This document shows, one piece after another, positions 48,101 through 61,080 of a stretch of 64,000 nt of DNA (positions within the stretch are counted from its first letter, which is position 1; each line of letters starts with the position of its first letter). The notes beneath the pieces were generated by a model that did not search any database, was not told the DNA's origin, and saw only the letters and a program-made list of their open reading frames with translations. The translations under genes were made by a program, and so were the position numbers. The DNA is from Gerris lacustris (Eukaryota > Arthropoda > Insecta > Hemiptera > Gerridae): the NCBI GenBank assembly GCA_951217055.1, contig OX578280.1, positions 42,473,882-42,537,881 of the forward strand, given 5' to 3'.

Positions 48101-51100
48101 GTACGGGGTACAAGTAATGAATACGGGGTCAAAGTAATGAATATCCTTCATGATGCATATCGTTGAAAAGCTCTAAGAGCACAGTAATTATTGTTATGTA
48201 CAGTTTATTCAAATTTAAATTTAGGAGGGGGGGGGGGTAAATTTTGGATATTTGCAAAATATATTATCAAAGAGGAGGGGGTATAAGTGGGAGGGATAGA
48301 ATCTAGATATTCTGACATAGTAGAATAATTTAAATGTTTCTTGATGATAGTTTATAAATTTGTCAAATTAAAATAATACTCAGTAGCGAAGCACGGATAT
48401 CCAGCTAGTATATATGTACATAAAGATGTCAAAATATAAGTAGGTAACACGCTAGAGTCGTAATACCTGTTATATTTGCAATACAGCATTGTTAATTTCG
48501 GACATTATTGTTATTACCAATGTTTATTATGTGGAGTTATAGAAGCTATAATGACGTGTCAGTCGGACTTCTGCCTATGGCTCAAAATAAGAATTATTTT
48601 TTGCTCTAGGCATTTTATTCGGCAGAGGCAAAAGCGCGTTTGCAACATTATAGCAACTTTTCTGGTCTCTAGTGGTAGAAATAATGCTTAGAATAAAAAG
48701 TTCTAAGAATAAACAAATGCGCCAAGAATAAACAAAGGCGCGCTTCACGTAAGTACGTGAGGCGATAATCGCAGGTTTCTGTACGATAAAGTTAAAATTA
48801 TTAACTTAAAAAAAAAATTACTTTTGTTTAGTAGCCAGCCATATTGGCCGCCATCTTGAAAATATTAAGTGTGAAATTTTAATAGTTGCATATTCTTTTT
48901 CTACACTTCAAGCCCTTTAAATTGATGTATAACATGTCTTGGTGACTAAAAACATATTTTTGTCTCCCGCCATATTGGCCGCCATCTTGAAAATATTAGG
49001 TGTGACATTTTAATAGTTGCATATTCTTTTCCTACATTTCAAGACCTTTAATTTGATGTATAAAATGTCATGATTACTAAAAACATTTTTTTTAATCATC
49101 CGCCATATTTGCCGCCATCTTGAAAATATTAAGTCTAAAAAATCAAAAATGTGTCCAGTTGTCATAAATTCCGAGATGCACCTGTGTGCTGAATTTCATG
49201 TTCCTAGCTATAGTAGTTTATGAATTGAAACTAGCAACGGACAGACAGAGCTGTTATATAAGGTTTCTTTTTGTACTTCGTACAGGAACCTAAAAATTCA
49301 TATTTCAAGCCATAGAATCTATATCCACTCTTAAAAATATGGCTTTCAATTTGTTTTATTTTTATTTGTAGTTTCTTTTCACTAGAAGTGCTCATAAACA
49401 TTTTTTTAAAGAATTTAAAAATCCTCAGCCAACAGTTTACGCCCGTCTTTTTATCTCCATCCGTTCTCGAGAAAAGCTCAGACTCATTACATATTTCTCA
49501 GCATACGATACTATTGTAGCATTACATAGTAGTACATAGTACATATATGATGTATATATATATTAGTAAAATTATATATATTTATTTTGAAGGAGTTGTG
49601 GTGTGATGACCGCTAGTACCGAGAATGGTCTAAAACGGGTAAGCTGTTTATACAAAGATTGGCATAGCACAGTAAAGCATAATTTCGTGGCGTTTGCGTT
49701 TGAGGCAAATTTAACCATTTTTACTTACTCATATAAAGAGAAAGTATTGTAATGGCGCGAAAATTCAATTTTGAGATTTAAACGGATTTACACGTTTTGA
49801 GGTCCCCTGTTTCTAAAAAAGTGGTTTTTAAAAAATGTCCGTCTGTCTGTGCAGACGCCTGGAGCCTAAACTACAGGACCGCTTTAGACGAAATTTGGCA
49901 TACATGTTCAGAAAAATCATACCCCGAGGCAAAATCAAAAAAATGAATTTTAGCTTCAAATTTGGGGGCGAAAAAAATTAAAATGTAGTCCATTTAAATA
50001 CGAATCTAACGATATAAGCCGTTTTTCTGGAAAAAATCTAGTTTCTGAGAAAATAGCTTAAAACGCAGATGGAGAGAGGCCGGGTTCAATTCCCCGCCGA
50101 GGAGAAGTTATTTTTATGATACATTTTGATGAAATATTCAATAATAATTAAATGTAGCTATGAAAACTAATAAATGGATCGTATATGAGAAAGTTTGTCA
50201 GAGTTGTGTCGGACCAATTTTTCATATTCGAGGGCTAACTAAATAACTAAGAACTAGCTAAGAACCATAATATTTGAAGATTATTATAAAGATTTTAGTA
50301 TCGACCATGATTTAGCAACAACATAGACATGATATTATAATATTCCAGACTAGACAAATTAAATTATTTCTAACATTTTCAATCTCCAAAAGTTCAAATA
50401 ATCATAGTAATATTATAATTTTCTAAAAAAAAAAAAAAAAAATCAATATTATTTTTCTTACAAAAAACAAATAAAAGTACGACATTAATAACGCAAATAA
50501 TATCCATGTAATTATGTCAGTTAAAAATGTAAATATTGTGACGTTTTAGAAAACAGAAATAAATTAAAAAAAAAAATACTCAGACCTACATGGTAATCTA
50601 ACCTTCCGTGGAATGTGATTGTCAGAGACATCTAGCGGCAAAAGTATGCAACAAGCTTTAGGGTATACGCAGCCTTAAGAGAATCATAAATCAATTTGAC
50701 TGACCATGGTTCCACAGAATATTTATTTTATATGTAACAAATTCTAAATCAATCTCTCAACTTTTATTTAAGTTACAATTCACATACATATAATATAAAT
50801 ATTACTCATACTAAGTTATGTGTCTGTGATGAAAACTTTTTAAAAAGGTGAGTATTTTTATATTCACTTTTTTAACTCCTAATCTTACTTAATCCTACTC
50901 TACGCTCTAATATTTTTCTTGGGGGCACAACATCCCATGAGTCAGGTCCTTATAGAAGAGCTTTACTACTGTGCCCCCATACAAGTGTAATGTGATTTAT
51001 TTTAAGTTATTCAACTCACTTTATCCTCGTCGTTTTTGACAGGTTCCTTTTCGACAGTGACCAAGTTATCCACGTCATCATCATTATCTTTATTGTCTTC

Positions 51101-54100
51101 TATGAGAGCAATTGGTTTAACTTCCTCTGAACCACTAAAAACATTACACAATTAACCATTAAATTTTTACAAAGTTAATCAATATTTTTAACGAGATTAT
51201 AAAGTAAAGAGCAATGTTGCTGATCTCCAAATAATTCATGTACTTAAAACACATATAAGTGACTAATTATATACCTATGCTTCACTACCAACTTTGTTAA
51301 GATTAAAAGTATGGACATCCTTTAGATTGTTAATCCTTTAGAATATAAATGACTTTAGCTAAATAACTATTAATGCAAAGGGATGTTTAGTCTAGTGTGC
51401 TTTGGGACACAGAAATATCACACTTCTGTTTTTATAAGGGAAATAACAGCCTAAAGAAGAACATTCCGTAACCCTTCTTTAGATTGTTTTTCCCCTCTGT
51501 TTTTATAAGGGTAGTAACAATCTAAAGAAGTGCCAAATGTTTTTCAAACACCTAGCGAGAAATGCTGGAAAGTAAGTGCACACACAAACACTTATTCTTA
51601 GAGAAATTCTCAAAGAATCTTTTATAAAATTACAATTTTATTTCCAAAAATTTGTTTAACATGTTATAAGTATTACCTGGGAGTATCAGAAGTGTTCACT
51701 TGGCCCCTGTCTTTGGGTTTAGGAGCTCCAGGCCTGGAACTCATAGGCCTTCCACTAAGCATGCGCCTTCTGAAAAATAAAGAACCAATTAGGAAGTAAT
51801 GCATAAAACTCTTTTGAAAGTAATTTTTATGTATTACACAGATCAGACAAATATCGACTCACAAACAACACAAAATAATTTTGAATAAAATTTTATTTTA
51901 ATAAATATTAAAATTCTTGATTTACTTATCTTTTATAGATATTATGCAGTTACATGCGTGCTCATACTAAGTCAATTTGAATAATTTATTTTGTTAATTA
52001 CAATAAGTAAGAATACATTTTTATTTTTTTTATTTTTAGTCTACATTACTGTCGCTGCCGGGAGAGGAACTTGGTATAAAATCCAAATCAATTACGAAGA
52101 CTGGTAATCCGTTTATTTCTTGTAAAAGAATTTGTTACAACGGGTAATTATAAAACGACAATGACTTTAACGTAATAAATAAAAGAAATGAATAATGAAA
52201 ATCAACTAAATAAATTAGACGTGACAGCCCACGACAATTACAAAAGAAAATGGGAAGAGAGGGGGTAAATCTGACTTAAGAATAAGTTGTGAATCTAAAT
52301 TCCTAAGTCGAGTGTTATCAGTATATTTTATTGGAATTAATATTAAAGTTAAAAATATCAATGTTCATTTCTCTAATGATCTACAATATTGATTTAAAGA
52401 GTAACCTCACATCATCTCAACTATATATTGTAAACAGTTTTAAAAGAACAAAAATTATGAAAAATAACCTTGGCAAACGAATATAGTATTACAATTTACT
52501 ACCTTCCTTGAATAGGTATATCTCGGGACATTGTGAGGACTGCTTAAAAAAATTTCAAAGAACCTGGGAAATCACACCCTATTGTCATATCAACAGACAC
52601 TTGCTAGGCTTGATTGAAAGGTCTACCTGTCAGCAGAGCCAAGAGGAAGATGCAACTCCTACTCATCTACTAAGCTGCTCTTAGATGGCAGACCTTCAGA
52701 ATGCCAATAGATTCCTTCAAAGAATTTAAGGGACTTCATCTAACCAGACTTTGCTCAACCTACTTAAGTAGTTTATGTCTCTTGGTTTTTAACCCCAAGA
52801 ATTTAAAAAAAACTGACTTGAAAGGAAACACTGAATTTTATCGCGTAATGTCTAGCTTTAACTAAATTAATTACCCTTTAGCAGAAGGTGCTGATATTGG
52901 TGCCGAGCCCATCACATCGACAGAATCACCCTCTCCAAGAACAACCTGACCAATTTTCTCCTCACCAACTGGAGCCTTATCATCTGGCTTCCTCTGCCCT
53001 AAATTAGAAAAATATAAAAAAAATGGCAGTAAATTTATCTGCTTGTTCACAGTGAATAAATCTCTAAGAGGAAAATATTGCTTATTGAAACAATAGCTAA
53101 CTTGTTCATATGATTAAAAGTATATTATATAAGTATGGACTGACTTGATGATCCAGGTCTCATTTTAGCACTCTGAGGCCTCTTGATTTTGGCTGTTTTA
53201 GGAGGTTCTTCAGGTTTATCATTCTCTTCTACTTTTTCAAGTGGCTTGCCCACATACTGCTGTTCAGCTTTTGTCTCGTTTTTTGCACTAAGATACCTCT
53301 CCATCCTGCTGTTAACACTTGAAATTCTAGCCTTCCTCTCGGGCTTTTCGTTTGCTTCAAGTGACGATAAATCACCACTATAAAATTAACAGATTATAAT
53401 TATTAGTATCAGTTGAATAAGAGGGAATTAAATATATATAATTACAAAACACACATTCATCGCTGGCTAGCAAGTTCTAACTGCACTCTAAAGTTGAGTA
53501 TTTTTTGACGATCAGTCAACAACCACGTCTTACTATATAAACAGATATACCCCACAAGCACAATTTTTCAAGATGCACACATTTCAATAGAAGGATAGCT
53601 CCGAATATGATTCTGGAGGGTGAGCCAAAAATTAAAAAAGCTTTAGAGTATTAAGATAAAGATGCTGAATTGATTGTTTACAAAAAAATGGTAGTTAAAG
53701 ATGAAGCAGTGATAAAGGAAATCAACAGATAGATGATTCAAGTCCAAGACAGTCCTAAATATTAAAAATTTAAAGTTGCATTTTGGCTTACTTAATTTCA
53801 GGTGAAGTGTTTCCGTTTAGTTTCTCTGAATGTTCAGATGATATGTTTGAATTAGTTACAGAATCACTTGAAATTTGCACAATCTGTTCTAAAGGGACTT
53901 TATCCGGTAAGCTAGGTGTTTTCTCCACCCCTGCCTGGGCTTGGTTCACCGATGTTTCAGGCTGGACATTATCTCTGACGTTAGATGAACTCCTTTCTAG
54001 AGAAGTTTTAGTTTCAGACGACACAGTGTCCGTACTATTTTGCCTTGACGAACTCCGCCTTTCTAAAGATTTCTTTGCAGAGTGTCTATTATCTGTCGAA

Positions 54101-55593
54101 GGAGGTCGTTCTTTATGAGAGGGTGGTCTCCTAGAGGGTGAAACAATATTTTCTTGAAGTTTTTTGTCGTTATTCACCTCTCCGCCAAGTTCAGTTATCT
54201 TTTCTTCAGTTCCGTTTTGATTCACCGGTAAAGGAGGTTCTTTAGCTTGAGTTACCACAGGTTGACTACGTTCATTATTATTATTATTATTCTCCTTGTC
54301 TCTCTTCACAGTTTTACTATCAGTCTTAATTGTTTCTGTTTTCTTTTTCTCAGGTGCTTTTGGTGTTTTGGGCTCAGTTTTTTTCTTTGTATCTCTTCCC
54401 ATACTGTCATCTCGTTTCTTTTTTGTGGCATCTTTTTTATCATCTTTTATGTTTTTATTCAATTTCTTAGTATCTTTAGTTTCATTTCCTTTAGAAGAAA
54501 TACTCTTTTCATTCCCTTTAGAGCCATTCTAAAAAAAAAAGAAAAAAGTTATAAATTGAGTTAATAAAATATTAACAATTAATACTGGCAAGGGATACAG
54601 CTAAAAAACAAACCAGTTTAATGTCGACAGCTTTTGCTAGAGCTAATAAAAGATCCAATGTTTTGTTTACTTCAAGTCCAGCAATTATTTTTGACGGCTT
54701 AGCTGATACAGACGAACCAGTAACAGATTCTAAAACAAATATCAATAAATTATCTTTCTTTATTAGCAACAAATTCATACATAACGTTAGACTGTAAAAG
54801 TACAGTAGTTAGCTCATACTCAAAATATGATCAGTCCAAATTGGCTTCTATTTGGTTAGTGCCATGACAATCTACGATAATAGATTCAGAATTTTGCACA
54901 AATTAAATTTAAAAGTCCGGTATAACTACAGAATATGAGGCGTTTATAGAAAATATGGCGTGGTCTCTCTCCAATGAATTTTCTTTGATAAAGGTGTACC
55001 AACTCTCCAGTGAACAAATCGTTTAAACCATACAAATGTACTGTCTGACAAGGGAAAATGATCTCTCAAAAAGTTGTGCCGCCAAGCGATTCTTGACCGT
55101 ATTATCTTTTTCAGTTCAGCCAAAAGACCCTTATCCTAATTAATTTAAGTTAAATAAGAATAGCCCTAGAATAGCTAGACAAGTTTGTCTTCTAAAATAA
55201 GTGGTTATAGTGTAGGCAAGCTAGAATAAAACTTACTTATATTGGCAATCAACTTATCAAGAAAGTTAATTTTGCCATCACGATCCTTGATATTTTCAGG
55301 GTTGAGTTCTTGCTGTGAGAATACACCTTCAAGGAATCCAGTTTCTCTCATCACCTACAAGATAACAACATACGATATAAAATAAGTAGGAGGGCACAGC
55401 ACCTGAATAAATTATTATTTATCCGCACTAAGAACATCGATCTGAGAAGAAAACTTACAGAGGTAACGATGTCGTGCAGGAAACGGAACGGCGGCTTTCT
55501 CAACAGTTTTTCCGTCAAAGGCGGTTTCTTGATCAACTTGGACAAAGATTCTTGGGTTTTCTTTATCTTGTCCGGTTTAACGTCTTCGGTCAT
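42148..55593 (-). CDS. IFT54: Intraflagellar transport protein 54 (TRAF3IP1/MIP-T3)
   Basis: Subunit of the IFT-B complex that builds cilia and binds tubulin. In insects it is expected in ciliated sensory neurons. Coding exons: 55593-55459, 55354-55237, 54729-54614, 54528-53792, 53377-53145, 52998-52875, 51769-51677, 51134-51020, 44462-44316, 43163-42952, 42304-42148. All eleven join in phase, giving 728 residues (human about 690). Residues 1-125 form the calponin-homology-like domain ([45 protein letters not shown]). Residues 126-370, mostly one exon, are Lys/Ser/Thr/Asn-rich and disordered. A proline/arginine patch ([18 protein letters not shown]) and an acidic segment follow. The C-terminal coiled coil runs from about 570 ([53 protein letters not shown]). 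A 6.5-kb intron (44463-51019) is full of repeats. Two donors (GTTTGT and GTCAGT) are weak. The start ATG matches the family N-terminus. Confidence 0.95.
45575..46715. repeat. Large inverted repeat in an IFT54 intron
   Basis: The left arm (about 45575-45880) and right arm (about 46415-46715) are reverse complements with gaps. They share 'aactcacccgatatttaaaa', 'tatcaagatttg', 'ttttgctgactcaa' and 'ttttcacac.aggcaactcg' type blocks in mirrored order. A pure poly-C run of 25 bases (46566-46590) interrupts the right arm where the left has 'agagaggggatgaat'. The centre (45890-46400) shows no gene. Confidence 0.75.
47929..48408 (+). mobile_element. Helitron-like non-autonomous element
   Basis: It starts TC (tctatataaataaagaagaa, then 'agtctgtg') after an A and ends 'gaagcacggatatccagctag' (split here: 'gaagcacggatatcc', 'agctag') before a T. 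The TC...CTAG termini between A and T, without inverted repeats or target duplication, and the 'aaagaagaaagtctgt' opening are like insect Helitrons. A related inner part with 'atcgttgaaaagctct' occurs near 57820. It lies in the large IFT54 intron. Confidence 0.5.
48838..49295. repeat. Three tandem units (about 132 bp) with a dispersed-repeat tail
   Basis: 'gccatattggccgccatctt' returns at 48838, 48969 and 49102 (spacings 131 and 133), each followed by 'gaaaatatta.gtgtga' and 'tttaatagttgcatattc' (the third unit is cut short). After the third unit the sequence goes on to 'gacagacagagctgttatat' and 'gtacaggaacctaaaaa', an ending common to dispersed insect repeats. It lies in the large IFT54 intron. 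Confidence 0.75.
49620..50230 (+). repeat. Dispersed repeat, forward copy, with tRNA-like B box
   Basis: It runs from 'tactcatataaagagaaagt' through 'ccgtctgtctgtgcagacgc' and 'gggttcaattccccgccgag' to 'atatgagaaagtttgtcaga'. The reverse complement of the whole block lies at 57925-58510. The 'gggttcaattcccc' part matches the B box/T-arm of a tRNA gene, so the family may contain a Pol III-type head. It lies in the large IFT54 intron. Confidence 0.75.
54930..55115. repeat. Fragment related to the hAT-like element, in an IFT54 intron
   Basis: 'cgtttatagaaaatatggcg', 'ccaactctccagtgaac' and 'ccgccaagcgattcttgacc' occur in the same order as at 37640-37860, inside the 36949-37927 element. The ends are missing. 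Confidence 0.6.
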
Positions 55594-57924
55594 TGCTACT
55601 TATACCCCATATTATTTATGTGCACTTTAAAAGACAGTAAAAAAAAATCATAAATTACGCGAGAATGCACGAGAAAGGAATGACTAATCTGAGCTGGAAA
55701 CGAATTAGGGACGGCGAAGGTATATTAATGTTGCACGATTTGTTTTTAAATAAAGTTCCCATGGCAATGGTTACCCGCCATTCCTTTAGAAGGAGCAGCT
55801 GTGAGCTATGACGCAAGCAGAGGGAGGCACGATAACAATACTTAACAACCCAGAATAATTTGTTAGTTTTTTCGTGGTGTGGGTTTAAGTATTCACACAT
55901 ATTTAATTTTGTTGAGCTAAAATCAAGGATCGCTAAAATCGCTTATTACCATGTAGTACCTAGAAATGTATCATTTTTAACATAAATATTTTTGGAACGA
56001 AGTTCCTTGTTGCACGTTTCGGCATCTGGAGCCCGGGAACGAATCCGAAAAAACCGACCGTCACAAAATTTACCGATGACGATAACTTGAGTAAAAGTTG
56101 ACCGATTTATTCGAAATTCGGTTCAAATTTTACCAATGCCCAAGACGAGTTCGTTGGACAACGTTATCCGCCCAAGCGTTCGCGCACAACGCACGCATAA
56201 ACGTGAACTTCAAATGTAAAATTAAAATTTTAGGACGGGAAAATATTCTTACTTCATCTATTCAATGAGAAAAACATTTTTTTTTTTTTTTTTTTTTTTT
56301 TTTTAGTAAAACCAACACCGACACCGCTGAAGTGTTAAAGATCGCTAAATTTATTAAAGCGGGCCTAAACCTTTAAAATAGAAAAAAAACAACGTTTTTA
56401 CTGATATCTTATGTTCTAACGTAACGATTTTAATAAAAAATGCATACACATCGTCTAAAGTACAATTAAAATAGGCATGCAAAATTTCAACCTGATACAA
56501 GCAGAAGTTCTTGCGTAGTTAAGTGATATCTATATATATATAAAAAATCGGGAACGGGGTACCGCTCGGAACTTTTCCCCACTTCGGAGACCACTAAAGT
56601 TGATTAAAGTGGTCTCTTTAAATAATGTTTATACATTTATATTTTATTTCATTTATTCAATTATTTGAATTTTGGCGGTATTTTGACAGGTATGTAAACA
56701 AACTTTGACTTCATCAAAATTATCGCACTTTGACTTCATCAAAAATAATTATATTCGCTTATAACTTTTAAACTAATTAATGGAATTTCATCGGTTTTTT
56801 TATATTTGTTCCTTAATTTTTTCCGGTTTCAACGATATGCTATATATGTAAAAAACGTATTTATACTTTCGGTATTATTAACCGTCAAAGTTTCAAAATT
56901 CAAAAATTGATAACTTCAAAATGGCGGCCAATATCTAAATGAAATTTGGTGGGCTTGTTTGCCATACAGAGAGGTACATTCGAGCAAAATTTCAACTTGA
57001 TCAGTACCATTTTTCGATTTTTTAAAAAATTTTGCTGACTCAGCAAACTGGGTTCAAGATGGCGGAAAAAGTTGATTTTCCGGGCGGCACCACTACAGAT
57101 AAGGACTGATTTTTACTGGTCTTATATTACTTTGCTTTGTAAGTTTCATCGCACATTTACGTTTCCCCAATTTTGAACCACTTCCCGTGATTCAATCTTC
57201 CCCAAATTTTGCACATAGATACAACTAAGGTGAAGAATATAGAAACCAAAAAAACAAAAAAAACAAAAAAAATGGCGCTAAATGTATTTGCTTTTTAAGT
57301 TTCATCGCACACCTATTACCCCAATTTTGAACCACTTACCGTCATTCAATCTTTCCCAAATTTTGCACATAGATATAACTAAGGTGAAGAATACAGAAAC
57401 CAAAAAAAAAAAAAAAAAAGTTTAAAATAAGACCAGTTTTGAAAAATGAAATTTTGATTCTGCCAAGTTTCAACTCTCTAACACCTTGGGCGCTACGATG
57501 ATAACATACACACATAAAAATTCATACATACAGACGTCATGCTGAAAACCACTTTGAAGGTCTTAAAAACACCCAAAACGGATAATTCCGTTGAAATCTC
57601 GAAAAAAAAATGTTGGTGAAAACAATACTTTTCCTACTATAGGTAGTGAGGAAAAGTAAAAAGGATGTCTGTTTGTGATTTATAGACGGCTTTGACCGAT
57701 CGCCATGAAAGTTGGTGCATATATGTATTTTTCCATAGAGAAGGATTATATGGTTCCAAAATTTAAATTACAGTGTACGGGGTACAAAAGTCAAAATAGT
57801 ATATATACCCTGCATAATGCAAGTCGTTGGAAAGCTCTTTAGGAGTGAAGCAATTGTTGTTATGTACACTTTTGTCATATTTTCACATTAGAGGGGGGTA
57901 AAACAAAACAAAAAAATCGGTCCG
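55594..57924. other. Upstream of IFT54, no gene seen
   Basis: The IFT54 promoter and 5' UTR should lie in the first few hundred bases. I see no TATA box at a suitable distance, but a GC-richer stretch lies near 56000-56200. A T-tract occupies 56277-56304. From 56500 on the DNA is dispersed repeat with 'caaaatggcggccaatatc' type phrases. The 57655-57920 stretch is related to the inner part of the Helitron-like element. Confidence 0.4.
57130..57420. repeat. Tandem duplication, unit about 157 bp
   Basis: 'aagtttcatcgcac' at 57139 and 57296 starts two units that share 'ccaattttgaaccactt', 'cccaaattttgcacatagat' and 'aactaaggtgaagaata', each ending in an A-rich tract. Confidence 0.75.
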
Positions 57925-58510
57925 AGACAACTCAGACAAACTTTCTCATATACGAGTTCATAATTACATAGCCCAGTGTTTTCCATTTATTAGTTTTCGT
58001 ATGTACATTTAATTATTATTGAACATTTCATTAAAATGTATCATAAAAATAACTTCTCCTGGGCGGGGAATCGAACCCGGGCTCTCTCCGTCTGCGTTTT
58101 AAGCTATTTTCTCAGGAACTAGATTTTTCCCGGGAAAACGGCGTATATCGTTGGATTCGTATTTAAATGGACTACATTTTAGAATTTTTTCATCAAAATC
58201 GTCGGAACCGTTTTCGAGAAATAATTTTTTTTCAAGTTTTTTCAGAGTTTTTGGGGGTAGCGCCCCCAAATTTAGAGCTAAAATTCATTTCTCGATTTCT
58301 CCTTGGGGTATGATTTTTCTGAACAGGTATGCCGAATTTCGTCAAAATCGGCCCAGTAGTTTAGGCTCCAGGCGTCTGCACAGACGACAGACATTTTTTA
58401 AAAACCATTTTTTTGAACTTAGGGGACCTCAAAACGTGTAAATCCATCAAAATCTCAAAATCGAATTTTAGCGCCATCACAATACTTTCTCTTTATATGA
58501 GAAAGTAAAA
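57925..58510 (-). repeat. Dispersed repeat, inverted copy, with tRNA-like B box
   Basis: Reverse complement of the block at 49620-50230. On the minus strand it includes 'cccgggttcgattccccgcc', a better B-box match than in the other copy. The inner 'gggggtagcgcccccaaatt' can pair with itself. It lies upstream of IFT54. Confidence 0.75.
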
Positions 58511-58869
58511 AAGGGGGTTAAATGATAAACAAGAAAATAAATGATTTTTTATTTTAAAAATTAGAAATATTACTAAATTTGATAAGATTTGAATGAAAAT
58601 TGGTATACATGCTTAATTTCATGCCAGGAACTCGAATATTAAATAATTTGTGTACATTTAGCACTTTTGGGTGCAAATGGTACCTTATGTTTTAAGCTCA
58701 GGTTTTGGGGAAAAAAAATGTATTTGTTTTGTTTAATACATTTTTTTCATAGAGAATGTTTTTATGATTTTCAAGTGCGAGTGCTCTAAATAATCAGCAA
58801 GACTCATCCCTGAAAATCCACAATGTTGGACCACTCAAAGTTCCATTTTCATAGAAGAGCCATCCTTGG

Positions 58870-59030
58870 TCAACTTTCCTCTCCTCCACCTGTGCACTGC
58901 ACTCAACTCCACTTAGCTCAGGTGTTAGATTTAGCATTCCATTCAGTTAACTTTCCCTTCCTCCACCTACCTGTGCACTGCATTCAACTCCCCTTTGCTC
59001 AGATCATAGGTATAGTATTCCACTCTGCCT
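58870..59030 (+). repeat. Short tandem duplication, unit about 76 bp
   Basis: 'cctccacctgtgcactgcac' followed by 'tcaactccacttagctcag' returns as 'cctacctgtgcactgcattc' and 'aactcccctttgctcag'. The 75-codon open frame across it (58823-59050) repeats itself accordingly and does not look like a protein gene. Confidence 0.65.
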
Positions 59031-60787
59031 ATGATAACCACCCTATCTGATAAAAGATAAAGAAGGAGAGAAACCAACAAGCAAAACCAGTTTTTCCCCT
59101 CTCATCTAGATCCCAATAGATGTGCATTTTTATCATTAGTCATATAGATCAACTTCTGTCTTGCAGAAGGTGATTATTCCAGGACTTGATAAGTAGAAGT
59201 CAAATTATAAAGGATATTAGTAAACTAAATAAATAAACACAATGTTTTTGAACACATTTATTTACTTTTTTTTATAATTAAACTAAAATTCCATTTTTTG
59301 TTATTTCATCAAAATTAATAATAATTTAGGATTTTATAAGAATAATAATAAAAATAATTTGGAACATAAAACACTCTTTGGCATTTGTGACATGTAAAGG
59401 GAACATTTAAAACTGATCACAACAATAAGGTACCCTTAAATACCTACAAATAATATTAAACATATCTTTAAATATATATAATGTGATTTATATTCAGGAT
59501 AGGGGTGTGTTGTTATTTTAAATTTATTTTTCATAAAAATTACAATTTTCTAAACTTGCACATAAATTATTATTAAATTTTTAAACTTTTTTTAAGTGAA
59601 AGTGTGTTTTCTTATTTTAATAATGACAAAAACTGACAATATTGGAATATAAAATAAATAGAATTTAACATTACACAAATAGAATTCTGTTAAAAGGGTG
59701 AACAGATTATTTCTTTAAAAACATATATCTATATTTAATTGTTCTGGCAATAATATATCAATGAGATTTTACAGTAACAATTTAAAATCAAATGGGGAAA
59801 ACCATAAAAATTAACAATGAACTGAGAGAACAAAAAAAAAAATTATTTGAGATTTACAAAAATATTTGTGGAACTCACAGAGACAAAGTAGTATGAAGTA
59901 TAACAAGGTGGACAAACCACCTGTTTGAACCTAGCAATTAAGTCACTTATTTGGGCCTTTGTTTACTAATGCTGCATGGAGTTGAGCCACTTTACACAGC
60001 AATGTACCACAGAAGGGAATACGGTGTTACCAAAAGTGAGGCAAGTAAATCAAAGTTCCAAGGAGTTAGATTGAACCCATGACCTCAACTTTGATTCAAA
60101 CATGGCCAAGCTGATGCTACTATTGGCTTTTTAACTTCGCAGCTACTCTGAAGAGCAAAATTGATCAGTTTCAGAAAATTCGCTTTATACATGAAAGTCT
60201 TAAAATTAAAAATAATATAAACAGAACCTGGCTTGCTAATGATTAAATTCCAACATTTCTTTTCTTAATAAACATACATTACAAGTTTGTCATTATTAAT
60301 CTAAATTTTGAATACAAAAGGTTTTCGTTTGTAATAAGCATAAAAAACAAAAAAAAATATAAGATGTGTAAATATTAAATTAAAGAAACTTGTTTGACAA
60401 ACATACTTAAACTTAAATAATATTATAATCACAACACAGAACTAACAAAATATTGTTTCATTTACAATTTTTTTAAAAATTATTTTTAACAATTTTCTTT
60501 TATATCATGTCATTTTTTTTTTTTTTTTATCTTACTTCAAAATCAGATCCTGATCAAGCCAAACAATCACATTTATTTTTTTGTAAATTAAATCACTGGG
60601 TTACAATAAAGTCCAAACTATTATCTACATGTTATTTTTATACATCAACCAAATAACTGATTTTTTTTTTTTTTTTAAATTTTAAAAAATTATAACGATC
60701 TTAATTTCTTAAAAATAAAAATTACATACATAAAAGTGTGTATGTTCCTTCCTTTTACAAATTCATAAATCAGCTATTGTGTGTTGT
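59031..60787. other. Intergenic, AT-rich, no gene seen
   Basis: Homopolymer T and A tracts (60512-60530, 60661-60676) and short random frames. No exon, RNA gene or bounded element could be supported. Confidence 0.5.
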
Positions 60788-60789
60788 TA

Positions 60790-60872
<83 letters not shown>
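60788..60872. repeat. (TA)n microsatellite
   Basis: About 80 bases of alternating TA with single substitutions. Confidence 0.9.
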
Positions 60873-60876
<4 letters not shown>

Positions 60877-61080
60877 CATATGTTAAAAGAAAATAGAAAA
60901 AATACTAATAAAAACTAAGAACAATTAAAACCCATTTTTAAAAAAATCTTTATACATACCTAATTTAATTCTATTTCTTTTTCTTTTTTTTTTTTTTTTT
61001 TTTTAATTACTTAGAAAATATCAATAATTTTCATTGTAACAGGAAGTATATAAACTGTGAAATTTTCAGGTTTCTAGATA

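Noticed and set aside
53783..54564. Plus-strand frames opposite IFT54 exon 4
   Set aside because: They are antisense shadows of a lysine/serine-rich coding exon.
58050..58100. Possible tRNA gene (B box 'gggttcgattcccc' on the minus strand)
   Set aside because: No cloverleaf can be closed, and the sequence is part of a 600-base dispersed repeat present elsewhere in the window.
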